From positions 1-32,153 of the forward strand of contig JALNYZ010000041.1 of assembly GCA_023229575.1 (NCBI GenBank): a stretch of 32,153 bases of DNA, read 5' to 3'. Within the stretch, counting starts at the first letter, position 1, and the number at the start of each line of letters is the position of its first letter. This DNA comes from Prolixibacteraceae bacterium (GTDB lineage Bacteria > Bacteroidota > Bacteroidia > Bacteroidales > Prolixibacteraceae). Shown here piece after piece: positions 16,848-25,791 of the stretch. The notes beneath the pieces were generated by a model, which saw only the letters and a program-made list of their open reading frames with translations, was not told the origin of the DNA and did not search any database. The translations under genes and the position numbers were made by a program.

Positions 16848-18938
16848 TTAAACAATCCGAAGGTGACTTGTGGCATCATCGTATTTGATAATAAATGAAA
16901 ATCTTGAACCAATACCCGGAGTTGATTCAACTGTTATTTTGCTACCAAGCATATTGACAAAATCGTTGGCGAGCGAAAGTCCGATTCCTGATCCACCGTA
17001 AGTTCGCTTTATTCTCAAATCGATCTGGTAAAACCTGTCAAAGATTTTAGCAAACTGATTTTCAGGAATGCCAATTCCAGTATCCCTGACAAAAAATTCA
17101 ATGGTCGAATGGCCGTCCATCCGGTAACCGAATTCTATTTCACCCTCTTCGGTGAATTTTATGGCGTTGTCCATCAGGCTTTCCATGATGTCTTTTATTT
17201 TGCTTCCATCACAGACAATGGAAAACTTCGGGTGATCATTACCTTTTACCGGAATAAGTTTTAGGTGATCTTTTTCCAGTTGTTCCTTTTCATACATAAA
17301 CTGTCGGTTCAGGTCATTCACCAATCCGTTAAGGTTGTAAAACTGTTTCTCCACCTTCTCGACACCACTCTGAATCTTCGAAAGTTTGATGGTGTCACTG
17401 AAAACATGAAGCAGGATCTGGCAATTTCGCGTAATAATCTGCAAATAGCTAAGCCTTTCGGGTCGGGAGACTTCATCCGTCAGCAAAACATTTGAGAATC
17501 CAACGATTGCATTTAGCGGTGTACGAACCTCATGTGAAATATTCTGCAAGAAGGCAGCCTTGAGCATATCGGCTTCTTCCGCTTTTTTTCTGGCCTCCTC
17601 AATAGCGAGAATGGCAAATTTTTGTTTGGATATGTCTCTTGAAACAGCCATGACAGAGTTGGAATTGAGTTTAACCATTCTCATCTCAAAGAAGCACGAA
17701 CCCTTCCCCTTTACTTCGAGGGCATATTCGATGGTCTCAATATTGTTCCTGGAAAGGACAGTTTTTATCGATTTACTAACCTGATCAACCATCCTGGCAG
17801 AAAAGCCTACCTCAAAAATTGTGCTGCCAATTATCTCACTGGCAAGCATGTCAATGCCACTGTCTGATTTAGGTACATAGTCGATGTAGGTTCCGTCCTT
17901 GTCAATAACGAAAAACATATCCGGAATGGTTTCCAGCAATAGCTTGTAGCGGTGTTTGCTGAAATTCAGCTCCTTCAGGGTGTTCTTAATGCCTGTGATA
18001 TTTTCGAAGAAAAAGATCATCTGGTCGTTGTCAACAGGGATCGAGCTTACCCGAAACCATTTCCCCGTATGGGGTATCAATATCTCTTTTCTGATACGCT
18101 TAACCGGATCAATCAATGATTGCCAATCAACTTCATCCCTGAACAATTTTTGAAACAGAAGGTGCGCCGGCATATCCCTGACTTCAGAGTTTCGAACCTC
18201 AAAGAATTCTTCAAAGGATGGATTTACATATGTTACAGTATATCCGGTACGCTCGCCCAATTCATCCCGATCAATTGAAAACCGGAGAATCCCTTCAAAG
18301 AATTGATGGAAAATACGGGATTGACTTTCACGGAGCGAATCAATAATCAGCTCCTTACCAGCCAAACGTCTGTGAGAAAGAAGGTATAAAGTAAATCCTG
18401 ACAGGCTGATGAGAAGATAAATTAACAATGGATGTAAACTCCCGGTTAGGTCCCAGTTGAGTTTAAAAAGGAGTTCTTTGTCTGCAAATGCAATCAGATG
18501 TCCAACAAGCACCGAGGTGCTGGCAAGAATATACACTACTATTTGACGTTTTCTTTCTGAGAATAGCAAGAAGAAGGCAATTCCGGTTAAATACAGGTAA
18601 ATTTCATATTGAAAAGAAGATTGGGGAGGGAACAGTGCAAACTGTGGAGAGATCATCAAGAAATAGACTGGAACGGGGATAAGGATCAAAGAATTTAGCG
18701 CGGAATTTTTTTTCCCTTCCCGCAGAAAGAAAAGAACCAGGATGAAAATGCCTAGAAATGTTAGGGCAGGTACAAAATAACTACCATGGAAAAGATTAAA
18801 CAGATCGAGAACGATGACTATCAGGGCTCCGGTCAGCAACAGGAGGTCGAGGTAGAAAAACAATCTGATAAGCTCAAGTTCCTTTTTGGGTAACAGGGCA
18901 TATTTACTTTTTAGTCCGCTTTCTGTTTTTTTTGGCAT
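16848..18938 (-). CDS. Membrane PAS-domain sensor histidine kinase
   Basis: A 696-residue hybrid-free sensor kinase. Six or so membrane helices fill residues 23-190, with short loops and no large periplasmic domain. PAS-like domains follow at about 205-320 and 325-440. A short coiled coil leads to the dimerisation and phosphoacceptor helix (FLQNISHEVRTPLNAIVGFS, His469). The ATPase domain has the N box DNAIKF (590-595), G1 DTGIGIP (619-625), an F box IFDRFYQ and G2 GGSGIGLSLA. All catalytic motifs look intact. No response regulator is adjacent, so it is an orphan kinase. It is divergent from pruA and convergent with the glycan operon. Signal unknown. Confidence 0.92.
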   Translation of the reverse strand: MPKKTESGLKSKYALLPKKELELIRLFFYLDLLLLTGALIVIVLDLFNLFHGSYFVPALTFLGIFILVLFFLREGKKNSALNSLILIPVPVYFLMISPQFALFPPQSSFQYEIYLYLTGIAFFLLFSERKRQIVVYILASTSVLVGHLIAFADKELLFKLNWDLTGSLHPLLIYLLISLSGFTLYLLSHRRLAGKELIIDSLRESQSRIFHQFFEGILRFSIDRDELGERTGYTVTYVNPSFEEFFEVRNSEVRDMPAHLLFQKLFRDEVDWQSLIDPVKRIRKEILIPHTGKWFRVSSIPVDNDQMIFFFENITGIKNTLKELNFSKHRYKLLLETIPDMFFVIDKDGTYIDYVPKSDSGIDMLASEIIGSTIFEVGFSARMVDQVSKSIKTVLSRNNIETIEYALEVKGKGSCFFEMRMVKLNSNSVMAVSRDISKQKFAILAIEEARKKAEEADMLKAAFLQNISHEVRTPLNAIVGFSNVLLTDEVSRPERLSYLQIITRNCQILLHVFSDTIKLSKIQSGVEKVEKQFYNLNGLVNDLNRQFMYEKEQLEKDHLKLIPVKGNDHPKFSIVCDGSKIKDIMESLMDNAIKFTEEGEIEFGYRMDGHSTIEFFVRDTGIGIPENQFAKIFDRFYQIDLRIKRTYGGSGIGLSLANDFVNMLGSKITVESTPGIGSRFSFIIKYDDATSHLRIV

Positions 18939-19038
18939 CTATATCCAAACAGCTACATGATGATTCATAAATAAATACAAATTCTATCTCCAATGTATAA
19001 AGGTGACATTTATTAGCAAATATGAGACAGAGATCCTC

Positions 19039-19046
19039 TAGATTTG
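19039..19046 (+). promoter_or_regulatory. Bacteroidota -7 box (TAGATTTG) for pruA
   Basis: TAGATTTG matches TAnnTTTG and lies 61 bases before the pruA ATG in the divergent region with the histidine kinase. No clear -33 TTG is seen. Confidence 0.4.
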
Positions 19047-19107
19047 TAAGATAAATATTAACAGTTCCTCAATTCAATCCAATGCAATAATACAAAAAAT
19101 CAACAAT

Positions 19108-20742
19108 ATGTCAACCGGATTCTACAATGTGCCGATTCCATTCAATGAGCCAATAAAAAGTTATGCTCCCGGATCACCCGAGCGTCTTGAATTGCGATTA
19201 AAAATTCAGGAATTGCGGGCCAAACAGGTAGATTTGCCCATGATCATCAATGGTCAGGAGGTTAAGTCTGGTAAAAAGGTGGCGATGTTTCCGCCGCACG
19301 ATTTGGCCCACAAGTTGGGATATTATCATCTGGGAGATAAAACCCATGTGAGGATGGCGATTGAGGCTGCGTTAAATGCCAGAGCTACCTGGGCCAATAC
19401 ACCATGGCAACACCGTGCTGCCGTTTTTCTCAAAGCAGCTGATCTGATCGCAGGTCCCTACCGTGCCAAAATCAATGCCGCAACCATGTTGGGACAGTCA
19501 AAAAATGCCTTTCAGGCTGAAATTGATGCTGCATGCGAATTGGCAGATTTCTACCGTTTCGGTGTAAAGTGCATGACGGATATCTATGCCATGCAACCCC
19601 TGTCAAACCCGGGGATGTGGAATTACAATGAGTTCAGGCCTCTTGAGGGTTTTGTGTTCGCACTTACCCCATTTAACTTCACCTCAATAGCAGGAAATTT
19701 ACCGGTGGCCCCGGTCATCATGGGCAATGTTACGGTTTGGAAGCCTGCGAAAACGGCAGTCTACTCCGCAAGCGTGATCATGGAAATTCTAATGGAAGCT
19801 GGTTTGCCAGCCGGAGTAATCAATCTTGTTTATGTATCCGGGCCCGAAGCGGGGGATGTTATTTTTTCCCATCCGGATTTTGCCGGAATCCATTTTACCG
19901 GATCCACAGGGGTATTTCAGGATATCTGGAAAGCCATTGGTGCAAATATCCCTAATTACAAATCCTATCCTCGCATAGTAGGGGAAACAGGTGGTAAAGA
20001 TTTTATTTTTGCTGATCCTACCGCTGATACCACTGCACTGGCAACTGCCATCGTGCGGGGATCTTTTGAATATCAGGGACAAAAATGTTCTGCTGCTTCA
20101 CGGGTTTATATTCCCAGGTCTATATGGGAGGAAACCTGGTCTAAATGTGAGGGTCAGCTCAGCAGGGTTAAAATGGGGCCTCCCGAAGATTTTACCAATT
20201 TTGTCAATGCAGTGATTGATGAGGCTGCCTTTGACAAGCTCGAAGGTTTTATCGGGCAGGCCCGGAAAGATTCGGACGCCGAAATAATCTTTGGAGGGAA
20301 ATGCGACAAATCTGTTGGTTATTTTATCGAGCCTACCGTTATCTTAGCGAAAGATCCTAAATACATTACCATGAAGGAGGAGCTTTTTGGACCGGTGGTT
20401 ACCATCTTCGTTTATGAAGATGATCAACAGGAACAAACCCTGACAATATTGGATGAAACTTCCCTTTATGCCCTGACAGGTGCAATCTTTTCCCAAAGCC
20501 GTTACTCCATCGACCATATGACCCGCAGATTGACAAATGCGGCAGGTAATTTCTACATCAACGATAAACCCACAGGCGCCGTCGTCGGGCAACAACCTTT
20601 TGGCGGGGCAAGGGGATCAGGTACCAACGACAAGGCGGGTTCGGTTTTCAACATGCTGCGCTGGGTTTCTATCAGGACTATCAAAGAGACATTTGTTTCG
20701 GCCGGGGACTTTACCTATCCCAATTTTATGGCAGATAAATAA
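19108..20742 (+). CDS. pruA: L-glutamate gamma-semialdehyde (pyrroline-5-carboxylate) dehydrogenase
   Basis: This NAD-dependent enzyme oxidises glutamate semialdehyde to glutamate, the second step of proline catabolism. The 544-residue length is that of the monofunctional type-1 (mitochondrial-like) group. The ALDH catalytic pair is visible: Glu293 in VGETGGKDF and the nucleophile Cys327 in YQGQKCSAASR. The oxyanion and NAD-binding LTPFNFTSIAGNLPVAP is at 187-203 and FTGSTGVF at 263-270. The C-terminal QQPFGGARGSGTNDKAG is typical. It is transcribed alone; a fresh promoter box precedes the next gene. It works with the proline dehydrogenase at 9147-10058. Confidence 0.96.
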   Translation: MSTGFYNVPIPFNEPIKSYAPGSPERLELRLKIQELRAKQVDLPMIINGQEVKSGKKVAMFPPHDLAHKLGYYHLGDKTHVRMAIEAALNARATWANTPWQHRAAVFLKAADLIAGPYRAKINAATMLGQSKNAFQAEIDAACELADFYRFGVKCMTDIYAMQPLSNPGMWNYNEFRPLEGFVFALTPFNFTSIAGNLPVAPVIMGNVTVWKPAKTAVYSASVIMEILMEAGLPAGVINLVYVSGPEAGDVIFSHPDFAGIHFTGSTGVFQDIWKAIGANIPNYKSYPRIVGETGGKDFIFADPTADTTALATAIVRGSFEYQGQKCSAASRVYIPRSIWEETWSKCEGQLSRVKMGPPEDFTNFVNAVIDEAAFDKLEGFIGQARKDSDAEIIFGGKCDKSVGYFIEPTVILAKDPKYITMKEELFGPVVTIFVYEDDQQEQTLTILDETSLYALTGAIFSQSRYSIDHMTRRLTNAAGNFYINDKPTGAVVGQQPFGGARGSGTNDKAGSVFNMLRWVSIRTIKETFVSAGDFTYPNFMADK

Positions 20743-20783
20743 GATTCCCACTGATGATCCCTTTTTATTGCAGGCAGATTTTC

Positions 20784-20791
20784 TAACTTTG
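20784..20791 (+). promoter_or_regulatory. Bacteroidota -7 box (TAACTTTG) for the FtsB-like gene
   Basis: TAACTTTG matches TAnnTTTG, 22 bases upstream of the ATG at 20814 and just after the pruA stop. Confidence 0.5.
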
Positions 20792-20813
20792 TGTAGATAA
20801 TTTGCCTGTAATC

Positions 20814-21116
20814 ATGAAATCGCTATTCTCCCGAAAGCTGATAAAACCCTTTGCAAACAAATATTTGATTGCCTTCGTGGTTTTCAGCGTCTGGATGATT
20901 TTTATCGATGACAACAACATTTTTTTTCTCCGGAAAAATGTCAACAAACTGAAGGAATACCGCGTTGAGAAGGCCTATTTTCTTGAAAAAATCCGCAAAG
21001 ACAGTATTCATCTGCAGGAGATGAAGGCGAATGCAAAGAACCTCGATAAATTTGCGCGTGAAGAATTTCTTATGAAAAAGAAAGATGAAGATATTTTTCT
21101 TATTATTGAGAAATAA
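20814..21116 (+). CDS. Septum formation initiator (DivIC/FtsB-like) protein
   Basis: A 100-residue bitopic membrane protein of the divisome. A short basic cytoplasmic tail (about 1-14) is followed by one membrane helix (about 17-33). Then comes a coiled coil (about 40-75) and the family's ending with REEFLMKKKDEDIFLI, where other members have ARE-ly--pGE. FtsB/DivIC bridges FtsL and FtsQ during septal peptidoglycan synthesis. The ATG at 20814 is preferred to a TTG four codons upstream. A 7-bp repeat array separates it from yqgE. Placement between pruA and yqgE gives no further functional hint. Confidence 0.88.
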   Translation: MKSLFSRKLIKPFANKYLIAFVVFSVWMIFIDDNNIFFLRKNVNKLKEYRVEKAYFLEKIRKDSIHLQEMKANAKNLDKFAREEFLMKKKDEDIFLIIEK

Positions 21117-21127
21117 AAATCCATCTT

Positions 21128-21162
21128 CAATTGTCAATTATCCATTGTCAATTGTCCATTAA
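21128..21162 (+). repeat. Heptanucleotide tandem repeat (CAATTGT type, 5 units)
   Basis: Five successive 7-base units vary around CAATTGT (CAATTGT, CAATTAT, CCATTGT, CAATTGT, CCATTAA). They occupy the gap between the FtsB-like gene and yqgE. The same unit appears in the opposite orientation at 29689-29716. Confidence 0.75.
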
Positions 21163-21172
21163 CTGAAAGCCC

Positions 21173-21757
21173 ATGTTGCTGGATCTGGATATATTTAAAA
21201 TTGAGAGTGAACTGTTGCCGAAGCAGGGGCGTGTGCTCATTGCTGAACCTTTTTTGCCGGGTGATTATTTCGGCCGTTCCACGGTTTTGCTTGTCCAGTG
21301 TTCGGAAGAGGGAGATGTAGGGTTTATCCTCAATAAACCTACGGATCTGTTGGTCAAGGACCTTTTCAAAGGTTTCCCTGATTTTGATGCCAATGCTTTT
21401 CTCGGCGGGCCCGTAAGCAACGACAAACTTTTCTTTCTTCACACTTTGGGCGATAAGATTCCCGACAGCCTGCAAGTGAGCGGCGATCTTTTCTGGAGCG
21501 GGAATTTTGATCATTTGACAGCCCTCATCAGCGCCGGGCTGGTCGAAGAGGAGGAGGTGCGTTTCTTCCTTGGATATGCAGGATGGAGTGCGGGTCAGCT
21601 CGCTGCCGAAATTGCGGACCATTCATGGGTTGTCATTGAACCATCCATTGAAACCATTCTTTCAAGCGACGAAAATTTCTGGAACGAAAGTGTCCAATCG
21701 ATTGGCGGAAATGCCCTGCTGTGGCAAAATTTTCCGGAAAATCCGGAATTAAACTGA
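21173..21757 (+). CDS. YqgE/AlgH family protein
   Basis: A 194-residue protein of the UPF0301/AlgH family, whose biochemical role is not settled. Recognisable family features are the N-terminal GRVLIAEPFLPGDYFGRSTV, the glycine-rich FLGGPV, and FFLGYAGWSAGQLAAEI followed by a Trp. No signal peptide or membrane segment. It is preceded by a repeat array, so its start (ATG at 21173, giving MLLDLDIFKIES) is chosen from the family's short N-terminus. Its stop codon directly touches the stop codon of the convergent thioredoxin-like gene, with no space for a terminator. Confidence 0.9.
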   Translation: MLLDLDIFKIESELLPKQGRVLIAEPFLPGDYFGRSTVLLVQCSEEGDVGFILNKPTDLLVKDLFKGFPDFDANAFLGGPVSNDKLFFLHTLGDKIPDSLQVSGDLFWSGNFDHLTALISAGLVEEEEVRFFLGYAGWSAGQLAAEIADHSWVVIEPSIETILSSDENFWNESVQSIGGNALLWQNFPENPELN

Positions 21758-23068
21758 TTATAGCGTTCCTGCCTGCATCTTTGTGAGGGCCTCTTTTAGC
21801 CCATTGTGCGCTAGATGCAACGAATCACTGATAGCTATGGCCTTCTTTTGCCAGTCAATGGCGTCCTTTTTCCCGCCAAAACGGTAAAGAATCTTGGCAT
21901 ACGTATCAATAAACGCAGGCACATTGTATTTCAATGTCATTTCAGACAATTTTAACGCAAAGGCAAGTTTCTCTTTGTCATCTGTGGATTCAAATATTGT
22001 AAAAGCGATATCGTTTAGTTCATTGCCTGTTTGATAAAGCATTCCTCCTTTTGTAAATGAGCCATCAGGTCGTTTGATGATTCGATTCATTTCAATCGTC
22101 CGCACTGAATCTATATTCAACTTGCCGTAAAAATCCCGGTAATAGCCACGTGCAAGATTGTAGTAAGTATTGTAATCTTTTTTCGCCTCTTTGTAAAATT
22201 CGAGATCGAGTTTTTCAGCAGCTTTGAATCCCTCTCTCTTGCTTTCACCATACATTCCCCGAATGAAATTGTTTACATAATACAGATAATCCTGACTTTT
22301 TTCGCGGAACAATTTACTTTTTGATTTTGTCAATACATTCTGGTTGATTTTTATCCGCTCATCCATCGGAAATGATTCGAAAACCTTTTTGAACAAGAGA
22401 TAATCCAGTCTTATTAAGTTATACACCCTCGAATTGACCAACGGTGCAGATTGAATGAGAAAGGACAATTCTGTTTCATCCCTAAGTTCCCTGATGGTCA
22501 GGTATTCGATATAGTTTTCAAGTAAACTATCCGTATTGAAATTCAGTTCATTCAGTTTGGTTATGAACGTCTTAAGTGACTCCCTTCGTAAGCCATTCTT
22601 AGCAATAGCATCAGTATAAGGTTGAAAAGGAGGATTTTCTTTTGTAGCCAAAGCCTTGGCAGCCAATTTGAAATATTCGTTTTTATTGGATGTGCTGAAG
22701 TTATTCAGCGAGGCCAAATAATTCCCTTTGGAATCGACAAAGAGTGAAGTGGGGAGATTGGGGTAAATGTGATAGGTGGAAAGTATTTGTTTGTAATCTT
22801 CGCTGTTGTTCAAGACTTTTAGACAGACGAATTTTGAAAAAAGGGTATTCAATTCATCTCCTGAAAGTCCACTCGCAGCAACATCGTTACATTGAAGACA
22901 GTCACTCTCTAACTGGATAAACAAAATCTGATTGGTTCGCTTTGCTTTTGATAAGGCATCGTTGAATCCGAGATGTTCATACTTTAAGGATTGCGCATGA
23001 ACATTGGCTGTGAAACATAAAGCAAGGATTGACAACAGGGAGTATTGAATCCAGATAATCGCTTTCAT
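21758..23068 (-). CDS. Secreted thioredoxin-like protein with C-terminal helical region
   Basis: A 436-residue protein with a signal peptide (1-25, cleavage after VHA) and no lipobox. A thioredoxin-like domain (about 35-140) has a CLQC redox motif (Cys57, Cys60) after FIQLESD, and NLPTSLFVDSKGNYLASL with the usual cis-Pro region. The remaining 300 residues are helical and look TPR-like near the end (AFIDTYAKILYRFGGKKDAI), but I recognise no named domain. It is probably a periplasmic disulfide or thiol oxidoreductase. The spacing CxxC is normal but the sequence is not the CGPC or CGHC of common members. It is encoded 138 bases downstream of the aminotransferase-like gene and has no strict promoter box. 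Confidence 0.75.
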   Translation of the reverse strand: MKAIIWIQYSLLSILALCFTANVHAQSLKYEHLGFNDALSKAKRTNQILFIQLESDCLQCNDVAASGLSGDELNTLFSKFVCLKVLNNSEDYKQILSTYHIYPNLPTSLFVDSKGNYLASLNNFSTSNKNEYFKLAAKALATKENPPFQPYTDAIAKNGLRRESLKTFITKLNELNFNTDSLLENYIEYLTIRELRDETELSFLIQSAPLVNSRVYNLIRLDYLLFKKVFESFPMDERIKINQNVLTKSKSKLFREKSQDYLYYVNNFIRGMYGESKREGFKAAEKLDLEFYKEAKKDYNTYYNLARGYYRDFYGKLNIDSVRTIEMNRIIKRPDGSFTKGGMLYQTGNELNDIAFTIFESTDDKEKLAFALKLSEMTLKYNVPAFIDTYAKILYRFGGKKDAIDWQKKAIAISDSLHLAHNGLKEALTKMQAGTL

Positions 23069-23192
23069 TTTGGTAAGATTTAGGTTTCAAGAAGAATAAT
23101 CTAAATTAGGTCAATTAATGTACCAGGGAAGAAACACGCTAAAGTACAAAAAAAAGCGAAATATTACTGATGGTGAGGGTGCTCCTACATTT

Positions 23193-23220
23193 TTAATCTG
23201 TAATCTTTAATTTGTAATCC
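23193..23220. repeat. Heptanucleotide repeat (GTAATTT type) at the end of the class IV gene
   Basis: Four 7-base units (TTAATCT, GTAATCT, TTAATTT, GTAATCC) lie in the gap and run into the last codons of the aminotransferase-like gene, supplying its stop codon. Three further GTAATTT units occur at 28541-28560. Confidence 0.6.
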
Positions 23221-24061
23221 TTTCCTCCCTGTCCTTTTTTGCAAGCGCCGAAAGCTTCTCAGCAATCATTTGTGTCTTTGTGCTGAAGTAGCGCCGGTCT
23301 TCAAGTCCCAGTACTTTCTGAATGCCATGGCAGGCATTGTAAAGAAACAACTCTTCAGCCTGCAGCAACTCCACCGGTGATATTCTTTCTTTCACTACCG
23401 TGATAAAGCCGGCATCTATTGCGCTCTTGATCAACTGGTTCCGGATCGCACAATTGTATCCTCCTTCCAGTTCTGAGGTGAAAATGACCTGATCCTGATT
23501 GAGATAAGCCAATGATCCATCCAGCGTTTCACATGCATTGCCTTCCCGGTTAAGTATTATTATATTGGGCTGGTTAAGCTCTTTGGCCCGCTGTGCTGCG
23601 CATTGCCTGACGAATAGTCCTGATGTGGGATAGCCAGAAATTTCATGACTTTCCTGGAGCTGATCCCTAAAGATTGAGATAAGCAGCCCTGGTTCAACAT
23701 TCGGATAGTAGCCTCTTGGTATCTCTTCCGCACGCAGCAGAATATTGACTTTTGAATCGGACGGGTATATTTGGATCTCTATTTTCGCTGCCAGATAGAG
23801 CTTGTTTTTGTTTAGTAAACGTGATACATCCTTGCGCAGATATCTCCCATCCGCATCGATCAATTCGGTAAGTTCTACACCAATGGTGGATGCTGTTGCA
23901 AGGAGATGGCTGCTGATCGATTCAGCAAACAGAATTTCATTGTTTTCTGCCCTGAACGATTCACAGAAACCTTCCGACCGTTGCGCCATATCCGCAACAG
24001 TAAAAACAGCATCAGTTTCCTTGTGAAACCGACCGTTTAATAAGAAGTATCCGCCTTTCAT
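23207..24061 (-). CDS. Aminotransferase class IV homologue lacking the PLP lysine
   Basis: The 284-residue protein aligns by pattern with the 4-amino-4-deoxychorismate lyase/branched-chain aminotransferase fold. Landmarks are LLNGRF near the start, IIILNREGNACETLDGSLAYL at 166-186, and the C-terminal LFLYNACHGIQKVLGL. In active members a Lys begins the segment ending in AKE (pattern K-T-x-N, 15 residues before that Lys). Here the same place reads GYPTSGLFVRQCAAQRAKE, with Pro145 at the expected Lys. There is no Lys at all between residues 105 and 159. The usual GDGLFET is also altered (SEGFCES). It may be a non-catalytic homologue. Rhomboid lies 91 bases upstream. Confidence 0.78.
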   Translation of the reverse strand: MKGGYFLLNGRFHKETDAVFTVADMAQRSEGFCESFRAENNEILFAESISSHLLATASTIGVELTELIDADGRYLRKDVSRLLNKNKLYLAAKIEIQIYPSDSKVNILLRAEEIPRGYYPNVEPGLLISIFRDQLQESHEISGYPTSGLFVRQCAAQRAKELNQPNIIILNREGNACETLDGSLAYLNQDQVIFTSELEGGYNCAIRNQLIKSAIDAGFITVVKERISPVELLQAEELFLYNACHGIQKVLGLEDRRYFSTKTQMIAEKLSALAKKDREERITN

Positions 24062-24152
24062 ACAGAAATAGTTTGTTTTTTAATTGCCGTATGGAACTCG
24101 CATCCGCCAGATGACGGACTGTCACCATTCGTATACAAAGCCAATGCTCGTT

Positions 24153-24779
24153 TCATAAATGTCCCGACGGAGAAAACAGCATGTTGACAAAGTCCATAAA
24201 GAGCGATGGACGAATTATCATTGGGGTGCAAAACCCGATAACTGCTCCAAGAAAGTGGGCATCGTGGCCTATATTATCCATCTTTTTGCGGCTCATGTAG
24301 AAGGAGTAATAGAGATAGAGCAAGCCAAAGATGATTCCGGGCATTGGAAGTACACCAAAAAAGTAGATGGGCTCCCAGGGATTGAAAAATATGGCTGCAA
24401 AAAGTACGGCAGAAACGGCACCGGATGCACCCACTGCGTTGTAGTAGACGTTATTCCGTTGTTTTATCAACGACCATAAACTCGAAAACACTACTGATCC
24501 AACGAACATCGCAAGATAATAGTAGGTTGAATAACCCCCAAAAAAGAGTTGAAAATAGTGCTCAACGACAGCTCCGAACGACCATAGAACGATCATGTTT
24601 ACCAGCAGATGTTCCCAGTTTGCATGCACCAGGGCATGGGTTAACATTCTGGAATACTGTTTCTTGTGGTAAACCAGAAAGGCGTTGAACTGAAATTGTT
24701 TCATGACGTCCTTGTTGGAGAAAGCCAAAAAGGATGTCAGCGAGATGATAATGACCAACATGAGGGTAATAGAAGCCAT
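24153..24779 (-). CDS. Rhomboid family intramembrane serine protease
   Basis: Rhomboids cleave transmembrane substrates within the bilayer. The 208-residue protein has six membrane segments. The catalytic Ser119 sits in GASGAVSAVLF and His175 in HDAHFLGAVIG. The helix-1 loop motif HANWEHLLVNM (52-62) matches the usual H-xx-H-L-x-N-M region. It lacks extra cytoplasmic domains. It follows holA by 3 bases in a leftward unit AMP nucleosidase, holA, rhomboid, so it is probably cotranscribed with housekeeping genes. Substrate unknown. Confidence 0.93.
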   Translation of the reverse strand: MASITLMLVIIISLTSFLAFSNKDVMKQFQFNAFLVYHKKQYSRMLTHALVHANWEHLLVNMIVLWSFGAVVEHYFQLFFGGYSTYYYLAMFVGSVVFSSLWSLIKQRNNVYYNAVGASGAVSAVLFAAIFFNPWEPIYFFGVLPMPGIIFGLLYLYYSFYMSRKKMDNIGHDAHFLGAVIGFCTPMIIRPSLFMDFVNMLFSPSGHL

Positions 24780-24782
24780 GGT

Positions 24783-25787
24783 TCAGAGGTGTAATATTTT
24801 GTAAGTTAATTCGCGCATAAGCTCTCCGCTTTCTGTTGTTCCGCCACGGGCACCTTTCGACCGGAGGTCGTATTCACGTAGCAGCGACAATGCCAATACG
24901 GCTTTTTGAAGTGGATAGTTTCGACCGGCAATAAGATAGTCCTTGACGAAAAACGGACTGATACCCAACTTTTGAGCTAGCTCACCTTCGTCATTCTTGT
25001 TTGCCAGGGTATGATAGGTTAAGATCTTTCTAAAATAGGTAACCAGAATCGACACGATCATCTGAATGGAATTGGATTTCTGGTTTTCGATAAAGTAGTT
25101 GACAATTCTGTTCGCTTTGTACAAATCCCTGTACCCAAGCGCCTTTTGAAATTCAAAGGCATTGTACTCTTTGCTGATACCAATGTTTTTCTCCACATCA
25201 TCTACCGAGATACTGGTTCCGGGTACTGCAGAAAAAATTATCTTATCCAATTCATTGACGATGCGTTGCAGGTTATTTCCAATGTGGTCGGTAATCATCT
25301 GCACTGCCTTGTGTTCAATACCAAGCTGTTTTGTCTTGAGGTAATTGATTGTCCATTCGGGAATCTTGTACTCCTTGATTGCTGAAGATTCCATGTAAAC
25401 GCCATGTTTGTTGATTGCCTTGTACAACTTTTTGCGTTTGTCGATGGTTTTGTATTTGTAACACAATACCAGCAAGGTAGAGGGGGCCGGTCTTTCAATA
25501 TAGGAAGAGAGTTCTTCAATATCCTTGATATTTTGGGCTTCCCTCACAACCACAACCTGACGATCGGCCATCATGGGATAACGTCGGGCAGCAGTCAGGA
25601 TATGGTCCAGGGTGATATCCTTTCCATAAAGCAATATTTGGTTGAAGGCTTTTTCGCTTTCCGAAAGAACATTGTCGAGGATATAATCGCTGACCAAATC
25701 GATGTAATAGGGCTCTTCACCCTCCAGAAAATAGACGGTACTATAATTTTTATTTTTAAGGTCTGTGAGAATATTGTGGAAATCCAT
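24783..25787 (-). CDS. holA: DNA polymerase III subunit delta
   Basis: The delta subunit opens the beta clamp within the clamp loader. The 334-residue protein has the family's usual length. It starts with YFLEGEEPYYIDLVSDYI, the delta-type replacement for the ATPase P-loop, and lacks Walker motifs as expected. RYPMMADRQVVVVREAQ and LVLCYKYKTIDKRKKLYKAI mark the second half of the first domain, followed by the helical lid and collar domains. It sits 4 bases after AMP nucleosidase and 3 bases before rhomboid, indicating one transcript. Confidence 0.93.
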   Translation of the reverse strand: MDFHNILTDLKNKNYSTVYFLEGEEPYYIDLVSDYILDNVLSESEKAFNQILLYGKDITLDHILTAARRYPMMADRQVVVVREAQNIKDIEELSSYIERPAPSTLLVLCYKYKTIDKRKKLYKAINKHGVYMESSAIKEYKIPEWTINYLKTKQLGIEHKAVQMITDHIGNNLQRIVNELDKIIFSAVPGTSISVDDVEKNIGISKEYNAFEFQKALGYRDLYKANRIVNYFIENQKSNSIQMIVSILVTYFRKILTYHTLANKNDEGELAQKLGISPFFVKDYLIAGRNYPLQKAVLALSLLREYDLRSKGARGGTTESGELMRELTYKILHL

Positions 25788-25791
25788 GCAA

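Noticed and set aside
9147..18938. Genomic island with mobile genes
   Set aside because: No integrase, transposase, tRNA or flanking direct repeat was found; only the gene content hints at an insertion.
21134..21622. 162-codon open frame opposite yqgE
   Set aside because: Covers yqgE and the upstream repeat. The repeat merely extends the frame; no domain is visible.
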